Assembly: GCF_001292625.1 (NCBI RefSeq)
Contig: NZ_LAJH01000012.1
Span: forward strand, 186,001 to 250,000
DNA from: Shimia sp. SK013
Lineage (GTDB): Bacteria > Pseudomonadota > Alphaproteobacteria > Rhodobacterales > Rhodobacteraceae
Direction of reading: 5' to 3'
Length of the DNA: 64,000 nucleotides
Shown: one piece after another, positions 47,718 to 55,238 of the stretch
Layout: the number at the start of each line of letters is the position of its first letter
Numbering within the stretch: position 1 is the first letter of the stretch
Program-made: the position numbers and the translations under genes
Notes under the pieces: generated by a model
The model's database searches: none
Seen by the model: the letters and a program-made list of their open reading frames with translations, nothing else
Told to the model about the DNA's origin: nothing

Positions 47718-49022
47718 ATGGCCAATCTTCAAAGTGATTTCGTAGGGATCAAATCCCCCAACCCGTTCTGGCTGGCGTCCGCGCCACCGACGGACAAAGA
47801 ATACAACGTGCGCCGCGCCTTTGAGGCGGGCTGGGGCGGAGTTGTTTGGAAAACTCTGGGCTCCGAAGGCCCACCTGTGGTGAACGTCAATGGCCCGCGA
47901 TATGGGGCAATCTTTGGCGCGGACCGACGGTTGTTGGGGCTTAACAATATTGAGCTGATCACCGACCGTCCACTTGAGGTGAACCTTGAGGAAATGGCGC
48001 GCGTGAAGCGGGATTATCCCGACCATGCGGTTGTCGCCTCGGTCATGGTGCCCTGTGAAGAAGACGAGTGGAAGCGCATCTTGCCGATGATTGCGGAAAC
48101 CGGCTGTGACGGGTTTGAGCTGAACTTTGGCTGTCCGCACGGTATGGCGGAGCGCGGCATGGGCTCTGCGGTTGGTCAGGTGCCAGAATACATCGAAATG
48201 GTCGCGCGCTGGTGTAAAGAAGCCACCGATTTGCCGGTGATTGTGAAGCTGACGCCCAACATCACAAACATCCTGCGCCCCGCTGAGGCGGCGTTGCGCG
48301 GTGGGGCGGATGCGGTGAGTTTGATCAACACGATCAATTCAATCACCAATGTGAACCTCGACATGATGAGCCCGGAGCCAATGATTGACGGCAAAGGCAC
48401 ACACGGCGGTTATTGTGGTCCTGCGGTAAAGCCCATTGCACTCAACATGGTGGCGGAGATCGCCCGCAATCCCGAGACGGCGCGTCTGCCGATCTCTGGT
48501 ATTGGTGGTATCACCACTTGGCGCGACGCGGCAGAGTTCATGGCGCTCGGCGCGGGCAATGTGCAGGTCTGTACGGCGGCGATGACCTATGGCTTTAAAA
48601 TCGTTCAGGAAATGATCTCTGGTCTCAGCCAGTGGATGGACGAAAAAGGCTATGAAAGCACTGCCGATTTTGTCGGCATGGCGACGCCAAACGTGACCGA
48701 TTGGCAGTATCTGAACCTTAACCACATCACCAAAGCCGAGATCAATCAGGACGACTGTATCAGCTGCGGCCGCTGCTATGCGGCATGTGAAGACACCAGC
48801 CACCAGGCGATTGCCATGAGCGAGGACCGCGTGTTCACCGTGAAGAACGACGAGTGCGTGGCCTGCAATTTGTGCGTCAATGTCTGCCCGGTCGAGGGCT
48901 GCATCACCATGCGCACGCTGGAACCAGGTGACATGGACGAACGCACCGGTACACCGGTTGTTGCGGACTACGGCAACTGGACGCAGCATCCCAACAACCC
49001 GATGGCCAAGGCCGCCGAGTAA
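47718..49022 (+). CDS. preA: NAD-dependent dihydropyrimidine dehydrogenase subunit PreA
   Basis: PreA is the catalytic FMN subunit. The 434-residue protein has a TIM-barrel domain like dihydroorotate dehydrogenase: PFWLASAPPTDKEYNVRRAFEAGWGG at the start (residues 15-40), ELNFGCPHGMAERGMGSAVGQ, VIVKLTPNITNI and the FMN phosphate site GIGGITTWRDAAEFMALGA. Two C-terminal [4Fe-4S] motifs follow, CISCGRCYAACEDTS and CVACNLCVNVCPVEGC (about residues 342-400). AGGAGGAGATAAGCAA precedes the ATG. It forms a two-gene operon with preT and ends at a strong terminator. Confidence 0.95.
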   Translation: MANLQSDFVGIKSPNPFWLASAPPTDKEYNVRRAFEAGWGGVVWKTLGSEGPPVVNVNGPRYGAIFGADRRLLGLNNIELITDRPLEVNLEEMARVKRDYPDHAVVASVMVPCEEDEWKRILPMIAETGCDGFELNFGCPHGMAERGMGSAVGQVPEYIEMVARWCKEATDLPVIVKLTPNITNILRPAEAALRGGADAVSLINTINSITNVNLDMMSPEPMIDGKGTHGGYCGPAVKPIALNMVAEIARNPETARLPISGIGGITTWRDAAEFMALGAGNVQVCTAAMTYGFKIVQEMISGLSQWMDEKGYESTADFVGMATPNVTDWQYLNLNHITKAEINQDDCISCGRCYAACEDTSHQAIAMSEDRVFTVKNDECVACNLCVNVCPVEGCITMRTLEPGDMDERTGTPVVADYGNWTQHPNNPMAKAAE

Positions 49023-49086
49023 GTCAAAATCTGCGCAGGAGGATTTGTTCCCCGCCTGCGCAAGGGGGCTCTCCCGTCCCTGAGAG

Positions 49087-49125
49087 AAACCCGTCGCGAT
49101 GGCTTGTCGCGACGGGTTTTTCTTT
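49087..49125 (+). terminator. Intrinsic terminator of preTA
   Basis: Thirteen-base perfect arms AAACCCGTCGCGA (49087-49099) and TCGCGACGGGTTT (49107-49119) flank a seven-base loop and run into TTTTTCTTT. A second hairpin (TGCGCAGG at 49032, CCTGCGCA at 49055) lies between it and the preA stop. Confidence 0.9.
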
Positions 49126-49243
49126 GACGAGGCGCTCCTGCCCCTTTTGAGATGTGCTGACGCACGCCACAAAGAGCTGAGCCTGACCCAACATTTGATG
49201 TCTTTCGCAGAAAGTCAGAAGAAGCCGGACGCGCCTTGTCGAG

Positions 49244-49861
49244 CTATGGCGTCAAAAGTTTGGTGAACAGCGTTTCAATGTAGATCTCAGCGCCGTCCAG
49301 TGCGTTTTCGTCTTCGGGCATAAGAACCTTCACCTGAGCATCGAAATCCGCATAGTGCTGTGTCGTGGCCCAGATCGAAAAGATCAGATGACGCGGATCA
49401 ACTTGGGCAAGTTTACCCTGTGCCATCCAGCTGCGAATCACTGCGGTCTTGCGATCAAACAGAGGCTTCAATCCGCTTTCGAGGTGCGGCTCCATACGAG
49501 GTGCGCCCTGTAGGATTTCATTGGCAAACAGGCGGCTTTCACGAGGAAAGGCGCGGGTCATCTCCATTTTGCGCCGCACATAGCCGAGGATTTCAGTCAA
49601 TGGATCGCCTTCGGGGTCCATATGTTCCAGCGGGTCCAACCAGCTTTCCATCAGCTGATTGAGCAGCTGCACGTGAATGTCTTCTTTGCCGTCAAAATAG
49701 TACAAGATGTTGGGTTTTGAGAGCCCGGCTTGCTCTGCAATTTGATCCAGCGTGGCGCCGCGATAGCCGTACCGGGAGAAGACATCCAGCGCCGCCTCAA
49801 TGATTATTTTGCGATTGCGCAACTGGATGCGGCTGGGTTTGCGTGCGGAAGCCTCGGTCAT
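49244..49861 (-). CDS. rutR: TetR-family pyrimidine regulator, RutR-like (copy 1)
   Basis: This is a 205-residue repressor. The N-terminal helix-turn-helix is ALDVFSRYGYRGATLDQIAEQAGLSKPNILYYFDGKEDIH split over residues 24-63. The ligand domain carries RutR-family features: FPRESRLFANEILQGAP, RHLIFSIWATTQHYADF and the effector-pocket tryptophan/glutamine region. In studied RutR proteins uracil and thymine are inducers. It is convergent with preA across 221 bases and lies 82 bases from a paralogue on the same strand. Confidence 0.85.
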   Translation of the reverse strand: MTEASARKPSRIQLRNRKIIIEAALDVFSRYGYRGATLDQIAEQAGLSKPNILYYFDGKEDIHVQLLNQLMESWLDPLEHMDPEGDPLTEILGYVRRKMEMTRAFPRESRLFANEILQGAPRMEPHLESGLKPLFDRKTAVIRSWMAQGKLAQVDPRHLIFSIWATTQHYADFDAQVKVLMPEDENALDGAEIYIETLFTKLLTP

Positions 49862-49943
49862 TTTTCACCTTCTTTGGGCGGTCATTGGCAAGCTAGTGCA
49901 GGCAAGTGCTCTCTGTCCAGATAGGTCGGCACGCTAAACGCAG

Positions 49944-50597
49944 TCAGACGTGGTCTTTTGCGCCGATGCCTTTGAGAATGATGCCTTTTACGCTGGACTT
50001 GGCCGCGTTCCATTGTGCGTCGCTGAGTGCGGTATCGCCGTTGAGGGTTTCAATCTGATGGCCGAAATCCGCATAGTGCTGTGTGGTCGCCCAAAGCATG
50101 TAGAGCAGATGGCGCGGGTCAATCGGGTCCATGCGACCCTCAGAAATCCAGCGTTCAATCACAGAGATTCGTCCATTGGTCCACTCAGTCAGAGTGGTTT
50201 CCAAATAGTCTTGAATGACGGGCGCGCCGTGCATCACCTCGGCGGCCCAAACTTTGGAGCCTTCGGGATGGCGGCGGGAAATCTCCATCTTGGCGTCGAT
50301 ATAGGCGCCGATGCCTTCGGCTGGACCATCGGCTTGATCAAAGATGTCTGCGGCCTGCAGCCAAATCTGAAAGATGTTTTGCACCACTTGGCGGTAAAGG
50401 GTTTCCTTGGTCGGAAAGTAGTAATGCAGGTTAGCTTTGGGCAATCCTGCCATGTCGGCGATCAGCTGCATCGTGGCCCCGCCAAACCCCGCCTCGGCGA
50501 AGACTTTTTCTGCTGCTGACAAAATGAGCGCCTCAGCTTCCTGGCGGCGCATTTTCTTGCTGCTGGCTTTTGCGGACGAAGATTGGTGATCTGGCAT
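49944..50597 (-). CDS. TetR-family pyrimidine regulator, RutR-like (copy 2)
   Basis: This 217-residue paralogue of the neighbouring regulator has a helix-turn-helix (AEKVFAEAGFGGATMQLIAD, then LPKANLHYYFPTKETLYRQVV) and the same ligand-domain signatures: HPEGSKVWAAEVMHGAP and RHLLYMLWATTQHYADFG. ATG 50597 starts the charged MPDHQSSSAK segment; the frame continues upstream to 50759 through the operators and is rejected. It is divergent from the amidase gene, with two RutR-type sites in between, so it is probably autoregulated. Confidence 0.85.
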   Translation of the reverse strand: MPDHQSSSAKASSKKMRRQEAEALILSAAEKVFAEAGFGGATMQLIADMAGLPKANLHYYFPTKETLYRQVVQNIFQIWLQAADIFDQADGPAEGIGAYIDAKMEISRRHPEGSKVWAAEVMHGAPVIQDYLETTLTEWTNGRISVIERWISEGRMDPIDPRHLLYMLWATTQHYADFGHQIETLNGDTALSDAQWNAAKSSVKGIILKGIGAKDHV

Positions 50598-50620
50598 CAA
50601 AATCGCTTTGCTAAAAAATC

Positions 50621-50636
50621 TTGACCGGTTGGTCAG
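50621..50636. promoter_or_regulatory. RutR-type operator, site 1 (regulator side)
   Basis: TTGACCGGTTGGTCAG differs from a perfect palindrome at the last base and matches the preT site in both arms. It lies 23 bases upstream of the second RutR-like gene, suggesting autorepression. Confidence 0.68.
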
Positions 50637-50653
50637 GGTGTGGTCGTCTGAAC

Positions 50654-50669
50654 TTGACCATACGGTCAG
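50654..50669. promoter_or_regulatory. RutR-type operator, site 2 (amidase side)
   Basis: TTGACCATACGGTCAG has the same arms as site 1. Its start is 33 bases from the start of site 1, about three DNA helical turns, so two dimers could sit on the same face. It lies 80 bases before the amidase start. Confidence 0.68.
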
Positions 50670-50749
50670 GATGGCCGTGAGATCAATAGCCCCTCGGCAG
50701 GGGCGGCCCGAGAAGGTGAATGCCTGGGCCAGATATAGGGAGTGATGAG

Positions 50750-52000
50750 ATGGGTGCACCCGGAGAAAACCTGAAGGTGAATGCGGATCGGCTGTGGGAC
50801 AGTCTGATGGAGATGGCCAAAATCGGCCCCGGCGTGGCAGGTGGCAACAATCGCCAGACCGTCACGGATGAAGACGGCGAGGGTCGCGCGTTGTTCCAAT
50901 CTTGGTGCGAGGCCGTTGGCTGCACCATGGGGCTGGACCAGATGGGCAATATGTTTGCCGCATATCCGGGGACCGATCCCGAAGCGCTTCCGGTTTATGT
51001 GGGTTCGCATTTGGATACGCAGCCGACTGGCGGCAAATATGACGGTGTGCTGGGCGTGCTTGGCGGTCTGGAAGTGCTGCGCACGATGAAAGACCTTGGC
51101 ATCAAAACCAAACACCCGATTGTGGTCACCAACTGGACCAACGAAGAAGGCACGCGGTATGCGCCTGCGATGCTGTCATCCGGTGTGTTTGCGGGCATTC
51201 ATACGCAAGACTGGGCGTATGACCGAGAAGATGCAGAAGGGTTGAAGTTCGGGGACGAGCTGAAGCGGATCGGCTGGCGTGGCGACGAAGAAGTGGGCGC
51301 GCGCAAGATGCACGCAATGTTTGAATTGCACATTGAACAAGGGCCAATTCTGGAAGCCGAAGGCAAAGAGATTGGCGTGGTCACCCACGGTCAGGGGCTC
51401 AGCTGGACGCAGGTGACAATCGAGGGTAAGGACGCGCATACCGGCTCAACGCCGATGAAAATGCGTAAGAACGCCGGGCTGGGGATGGCCCGCGTTCTTG
51501 AAAAAGTTGATGACATCGCCTGGAGCCATGCACCGGATGCGGTGGGGGCGGCGGGTCACATCGATGTTTACCCGAACTCGCGCAACGTGATCCCCGGCAA
51601 AGTGGTGTTCACCGTTGATTTCCGGTCACCTGAGCTTTCTGTGATCGAAGATATGGAAGCGCGGCTGCGTGTCGAAGGGCAGAAAATCGCGGACCAGATG
51701 GGGCTGACGATTTCCTTTGAAAAGGTCGGCGGCTTTGATCCGGTGAAATTTGATGAAACCTGTGTGAGCGCTGTGCGTTCAGCGGCGGAACGGCTTGGTT
51801 ATAGTCACCGTAACCTGATTTCCGGCGCGGGGCATGATGCCTGCTGGATCAATCAGGTGGCGCCGACGGCGATGGTGATGTGTCCTTGTGTGGACGGGTT
51901 GAGCCACAACGAAGCTGAAGAGATTTCCAAAGACTGGGCGGCGGCAGGGACTGATGTGTTGATGCACGCTGTGCTGGAGACGGCGGAGATTGTGGAGTGA
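50750..52000 (+). CDS. Zn-dependent amidase, beta-ureidopropionase type
   Basis: This enzyme of the M20 hydrolase family hydrolyses N-carbamoyl amino acids. Here it would convert N-carbamoyl-beta-alanine to beta-alanine, CO2 and ammonia, the third step of reductive pyrimidine breakdown. Metal-site motifs are VGSHLDTQPTGGKYDGVLGV (about residues 83-102), NWTNEEGTRYAPAM, ELHIEQGPILE and SGAGHDACWINQ, plus GLSHNEAEE near the C-terminus. Dimerisation residues HTGSTPM are present. ATG 50750 matches the usual start (MGAPGENLKVNADRLW) with GGGAG upstream; ATG 50720 would add ten residues. Confidence 0.9.
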   Translation: MGAPGENLKVNADRLWDSLMEMAKIGPGVAGGNNRQTVTDEDGEGRALFQSWCEAVGCTMGLDQMGNMFAAYPGTDPEALPVYVGSHLDTQPTGGKYDGVLGVLGGLEVLRTMKDLGIKTKHPIVVTNWTNEEGTRYAPAMLSSGVFAGIHTQDWAYDREDAEGLKFGDELKRIGWRGDEEVGARKMHAMFELHIEQGPILEAEGKEIGVVTHGQGLSWTQVTIEGKDAHTGSTPMKMRKNAGLGMARVLEKVDDIAWSHAPDAVGAAGHIDVYPNSRNVIPGKVVFTVDFRSPELSVIEDMEARLRVEGQKIADQMGLTISFEKVGGFDPVKFDETCVSAVRSAAERLGYSHRNLISGAGHDACWINQVAPTAMVMCPCVDGLSHNEAEEISKDWAAAGTDVLMHAVLETAEIVE

Positions 52001-52524
52001 AGCCCTTTCTTCTCTCCCTTATTTTATCTCTTGTTGGCGTTTCTGTATCGGCCTTTGGTGCGAGTGACGGCGACGGTGGCGTCTGGGGTGCTGGTTCAGA
52101 CAGCGGCTGCGGTTGGGCGTGCGGCGATGGAGGAGCTAGCTGGGTTCCGGAGAGCATTGAAGACCAAGCAAATGCGTTGTGGGAGGAGTTCGAGAAACTC
52201 AGCCGGAAGGAGCTTCTCAACCAGCAGATTTTGGGAACTCTGTGCCAGAATAACGACTGTGGCGACTTAGCGGAAGAGCAGGCAAGTCGGTTGCTTACGC
52301 GTGCCGTCGAGTTTGCGCGTGACCAAGCGATCAATAGCGAGAGGCGGGAGGTGAAGTGGCTTACAAGAATGGGAGCCGTTTTTACTGCCGCTGGGCTGCT
52401 GATTGCCTGGCTTGCATATCGTCAAAGCATTGAGGCTGATCGTCGATCGGTCAGAAATCAAATGGAAATCAGTCACCTAAAGGGCGGAGAAAAGCCTCAT
52501 AATCCCAGGGAGAAAGCACTATGA
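51997..52524 (+). CDS. Unrecognised membrane-anchored protein in the pyrimidine operon
   Basis: This 175-residue protein starts with GTG. An N-terminal signal-like segment (MKPFLLSLILSLVGVSVSAFGA) is followed by a Gly/Asp-rich stretch with two cysteines (GSDSGCGWACGDGG), a helical region with a Cys pair (LGTLCQNNDCGDLAEEQ), one transmembrane helix (MGAVFTAAGLLIAWLAY, about residues 126-142) and a basic tail. It overlaps the amidase stop (GTGA) and the dihydropyrimidinase start (ATGA), so it is translated within this operon. I recognise no family; the segment with a helix and RQSIEADRRS resembles tails of small membrane-tethered proteins. Confidence 0.72.
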   Translation: MKPFLLSLILSLVGVSVSAFGASDGDGGVWGAGSDSGCGWACGDGGASWVPESIEDQANALWEEFEKLSRKELLNQQILGTLCQNNDCGDLAEEQASRLLTRAVEFARDQAINSERREVKWLTRMGAVFTAAGLLIAWLAYRQSIEADRRSVRNQMEISHLKGGEKPHNPREKAL

Positions 52525-53978
52525 CCACCAAGGTTATCAAAAACGGCACCGTAGTGACTGCAGATCTGACCTATGAGGCGGATGTGCTGGTTGAGAACGG
52601 TGTGATCATCGAGATCGGCAAAGGCCTGAAGGGCGACGAGGAACTGGATGCGACCGGTTGTTACGTGATGCCGGGCGGGATTGATCCGCATGTGCACCTC
52701 GAAATGCCGTTCATGGGCACCTATTCCACCGATGATTTCGAGAGCGGCACGCGGGCAGGGCTTGCGGGGGGCACCACGATGGTGGTGGACTTCTGTCTGC
52801 CCAACCAAGGCGAAAGCCTGATGGATGCGATCAAGCGGTGGGACAATAAATCGACCCGCGCAAACTGTGATTATTCCTTCCACATGGCGGTGACATGGTG
52901 GGGCGAGCAGGTTTTCAACGACATGGAAACGGTGATCAAGCAACGCGGGATCAACACGTTCAAACACTTCCTCGCCTACAAAGGCGCGTTGATGGTGAAT
53001 GACGATGAGCTGTTTGCCTCGTTCAACCGCCTGTCCGAGCTGGGCGGGATTGCCATGGTGCATGCCGAGAACGGCGATGTGGTTGCTGAGATGACTGCAA
53101 AGTTGCTGTCCGAAGGCAACACCGGCCCAGAGGCGCATGCCTATTCGCGGCCTTCACAGGTGGAAGGTGAAGCCACCAACCGTGCGATCATGATTGCCGA
53201 TATGGCGGGCGTGCCGCTTTATGTGGTGCACACATCGTGCGAGGAGGCGCATGAGGCCATCCGACGCGCCAAGATGCAGGGCAAACGCGTTTGGGGTGAG
53301 CCGTTGATCCAGCATTTGACGCTGGATGAAAGCGAGTATTTCAACGCCGATTGGGACCATGCCGCGCGACGCGTGATGAGCCCGCCGTTCCGCAACAAGA
53401 AACACCAGGACAGCCTGTGGGCGGGTCTTCAGTCCGGCAGCCTGAGTGTTGTTGCAACGGATCACTGTGCCTTCTCAACCGAGCAGAAACGCTTTGGCGT
53501 TGGCGATTTCTCCAAGATCCCGAATGGCACTGGCGGTCTTGAGGATCGTTTGCCGATGTTGTGGACGCAGGGTGTGGCGACGGGGCGTTTGACGCCCAAC
53601 GAATTTGTCGCGGTGACCTCGACCAACATCGCCAAAATCCTGAACTGTTACCCGAAAAAGGGCGCGGTTCTTGTGGGGGCAGATGCGGACCTTGTGGTTT
53701 GGGATCCGGAGAAGTCCAAGACGATTACGGCCGCCAGCCAGCAGTCGGCGATTGATTATAACGTGTTTGAAGGCCATGAGGTCAAAGGCCTGCCACGCTT
53801 TACGCTGACACGGGGTCATGTAGCTGTACACGATGGCGAAATCCGCACGCAGGAAGGCCACGGCAAGTTTGTGGCGCGGGAGGCCAACACCACTGTGAAC
53901 AAGGCGCTGTCTACCTGGAAAGAGCTGAGCGCGCCGCAGCCAGTGAAGCGATCGGGTATTCCGGCGACGGGGGTCTAG
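52521..53978 (+). CDS. hydA: Dihydropyrimidinase
   Basis: This enzyme opens dihydrouracil and dihydrothymine to N-carbamoyl beta-amino acids, the second step of the pathway. The 485-residue amidohydrolase has the zinc site GGIDPHVHLEMPFMGT (about residues 53-68), the bridging lysine region HFLAYKGALMVND, the histidine site MVHAENGDV, PLYVVHTSCEEAHEAI and SVVATDHCAFSTEQK with the catalytic Asp. Its start overlaps the preceding unknown gene by ATGA. It lies downstream of the RutR-type sites at 50621-50669. Confidence 0.95.
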   Translation: MTTKVIKNGTVVTADLTYEADVLVENGVIIEIGKGLKGDEELDATGCYVMPGGIDPHVHLEMPFMGTYSTDDFESGTRAGLAGGTTMVVDFCLPNQGESLMDAIKRWDNKSTRANCDYSFHMAVTWWGEQVFNDMETVIKQRGINTFKHFLAYKGALMVNDDELFASFNRLSELGGIAMVHAENGDVVAEMTAKLLSEGNTGPEAHAYSRPSQVEGEATNRAIMIADMAGVPLYVVHTSCEEAHEAIRRAKMQGKRVWGEPLIQHLTLDESEYFNADWDHAARRVMSPPFRNKKHQDSLWAGLQSGSLSVVATDHCAFSTEQKRFGVGDFSKIPNGTGGLEDRLPMLWTQGVATGRLTPNEFVAVTSTNIAKILNCYPKKGAVLVGADADLVVWDPEKSKTITAASQQSAIDYNVFEGHEVKGLPRFTLTRGHVAVHDGEIRTQEGHGKFVAREANTTVNKALSTWKELSAPQPVKRSGIPATGV

Positions 53979-53988
53979 GGAAATGCGG

Positions 53989-54402
53989 TCATTGCGGCAC
54001 CAAATCCTCAAGTTCGGGCAAAAGCTTTACGCTTTCCTGTTCGTGCGGGTCGGTGCGGGCGATGACTGCGACCGCTTCACGCGATCCAGAGTTGATTGGC
54101 AGGTGTGGCACGCCAGCGGGAATGTAAATCAGATCACCCGCGTTGGTTTCCATCAGGTTTTCGAGCTTTTCGCCCCAATACATGATCGCTTCGCCTTCAA
54201 TCACATAAATCGCGGTTTCGTGGCTTTCATGCATATGGGCGTTGGCGCGACCGCCGGGCGGAATGCGCAGCATGTGCATACAGATTGCCTGCGATCCGGT
54301 GGTTTCACGGGCAATGCCTTGAAAATAACTAAACCCTTGTTTGCCTTCATAGGTTTCGCCAAGGCGCAGCTTTTGACAGGTGGTGGGCATGGACGTCGAC
54401 AT
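53989..54402 (-). CDS. Cupin-domain protein
   Basis: This is a 137-residue single cupin. Motif 1 (AHMHESHETAIYVIEGEA, near residues 64-81) supplies the metal-binding His/His/Glu. Motif 2 (GDLIYIPAGVPHLPIN) fits G-x5-P-x-G-x2-H-x3-N exactly. Its activity is unknown. It is the only minus-strand gene between hydA and the ABC transporter, 10 bases from the hydA stop and 59 bases from the ATPase start, so it may assist the same pathway. GGAAGGAGCCCC precedes ATG 54402. Confidence 0.8.
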   Translation of the reverse strand: MSTSMPTTCQKLRLGETYEGKQGFSYFQGIARETTGSQAICMHMLRIPPGGRANAHMHESHETAIYVIEGEAIMYWGEKLENLMETNAGDLIYIPAGVPHLPINSGSREAVAVIARTDPHEQESVKLLPELEDLVPQ

Positions 54403-54428
54403 GGGGGCTCCTTCCCGCAATGGGTAAA

Positions 54429-54434
54429 TACAAT
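54429..54434 (+). promoter_or_regulatory. Possible -10 element for the ABC transporter operon
   Basis: TACAAT (one mismatch to TATAAT) lies in the 59-base divergent spacer between the cupin and the ATPase gene. No good -35 is seen. If real, transcription would start near 54441, which supports the GTG at 54462 over the ATG at 54420 as the ATPase start. Confidence 0.35.
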
Positions 54435-54461
54435 AAGACTATCAGAGAAGTGGAGAGCGGT

Positions 54462-55238
54462 GTGTCAAGCGTGATCAGCGCCAAAAACCTGAGCCTGACG
54501 TTTCAGACAAACGACGGGCCGGTGCATGCGCTCAAGGATATTAACCTTGAGATTAACAAGGGGGATTTTGTCTCCTTCATCGGGCCGTCGGGCTGTGGCA
54601 AAACCACATTTCTGCGCTGCATGGCCGATCTGGAACAACCCACAGCGGGTGAGATCACCGTCAACGGTGTGAGCGCACGTGAGGCCCGAGAGGCGCGGGC
54701 CTATGGCTATGTGTTTCAGCATGCGGGGCTCTATCCGTGGCGCACGATTGGCGGCAACATTCGCTTGCCGCTTGAGATCATGGGCATGGACCGCGCGGCG
54801 CAGGATGCCGCGGTCAAAGACGTGCTTGATCTGGTGCATCTGGAAGGGTTTGAGAACAAATTCCCATGGCAATTGTCAGGTGGGATGCAGCAGCGGGCGT
54901 CTATTGCACGGGCCTTGGCGTTTCATGCCGACATCCTTCTGATGGATGAACCATTCGGGGCGCTAGACGAAATTGTACGTGATCACCTGAACGAACAGCT
55001 GCTAGACCTTTGGGCGCGGACCAATAAGACGATTGGGTTTGTGACCCACTCGATCCCCGAGGCGGTGTATCTGTCGACCAAGATCGTGGTGATGAGCCCG
55101 CGTCCGGGGCGGATTGCGGATGTAATCGAAAGCCCGTTACCCAAAGAACGGCCATTGGATATTCGCGACAGTCCGGAATTCATCGAGATTGCCCATCGTG
55201 TGCGTGATGGTCTGCGGGCGGGGCATGGCGATGACTAA
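54462..55238 (+). CDS. ABC transporter ATP-binding protein, nitrate/taurine/NMT1-type
   Basis: This is the ATPase of an importer, about 258 residues from a GTG at 54462 (MSSVISAKNLSLTF) with GGAGAG upstream. A longer frame from ATG 54420 adds 14 poorly conserved residues. Walker A is IGPSGCGKTTFL, the Q-loop YVFQHAGLYPWRTI, the signature LSGGMQQRASIARAL, Walker B ILLMDEPFGALD and the H-loop GFVTHSIPEAVYLS. It belongs to the NitT/TauT/ThiZ group. The same-strand cluster holds two permeases and an NMT1-like binding protein. A pyrimidine-related substrate is inferred from the neighbours. Confidence 0.88.
   Translation: MSSVISAKNLSLTFQTNDGPVHALKDINLEINKGDFVSFIGPSGCGKTTFLRCMADLEQPTAGEITVNGVSAREAREARAYGYVFQHAGLYPWRTIGGNIRLPLEIMGMDRAAQDAAVKDVLDLVHLEGFENKFPWQLSGGMQQRASIARALAFHADILLMDEPFGALDEIVRDHLNEQLLDLWARTNKTIGFVTHSIPEAVYLSTKIVVMSPRPGRIADVIESPLPKERPLDIRDSPEFIEIAHRVRDGLRAGHGDD

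Noticed and set aside
49023..49086. Riboswitch-like folding after preA
   Set aside because: It lies downstream of the operon, immediately before a terminator, and the next gene on that strand is 1.7 kb away; no known riboswitch consensus was recognisable.
54420..54461. ATG start 14 codons upstream for the ABC ATPase
   Set aside because: The ribosome site is poor, the residues are not typical of the family and a -10-like TACAAT lies inside; the GTG at 54462 is preferred, though not proven.
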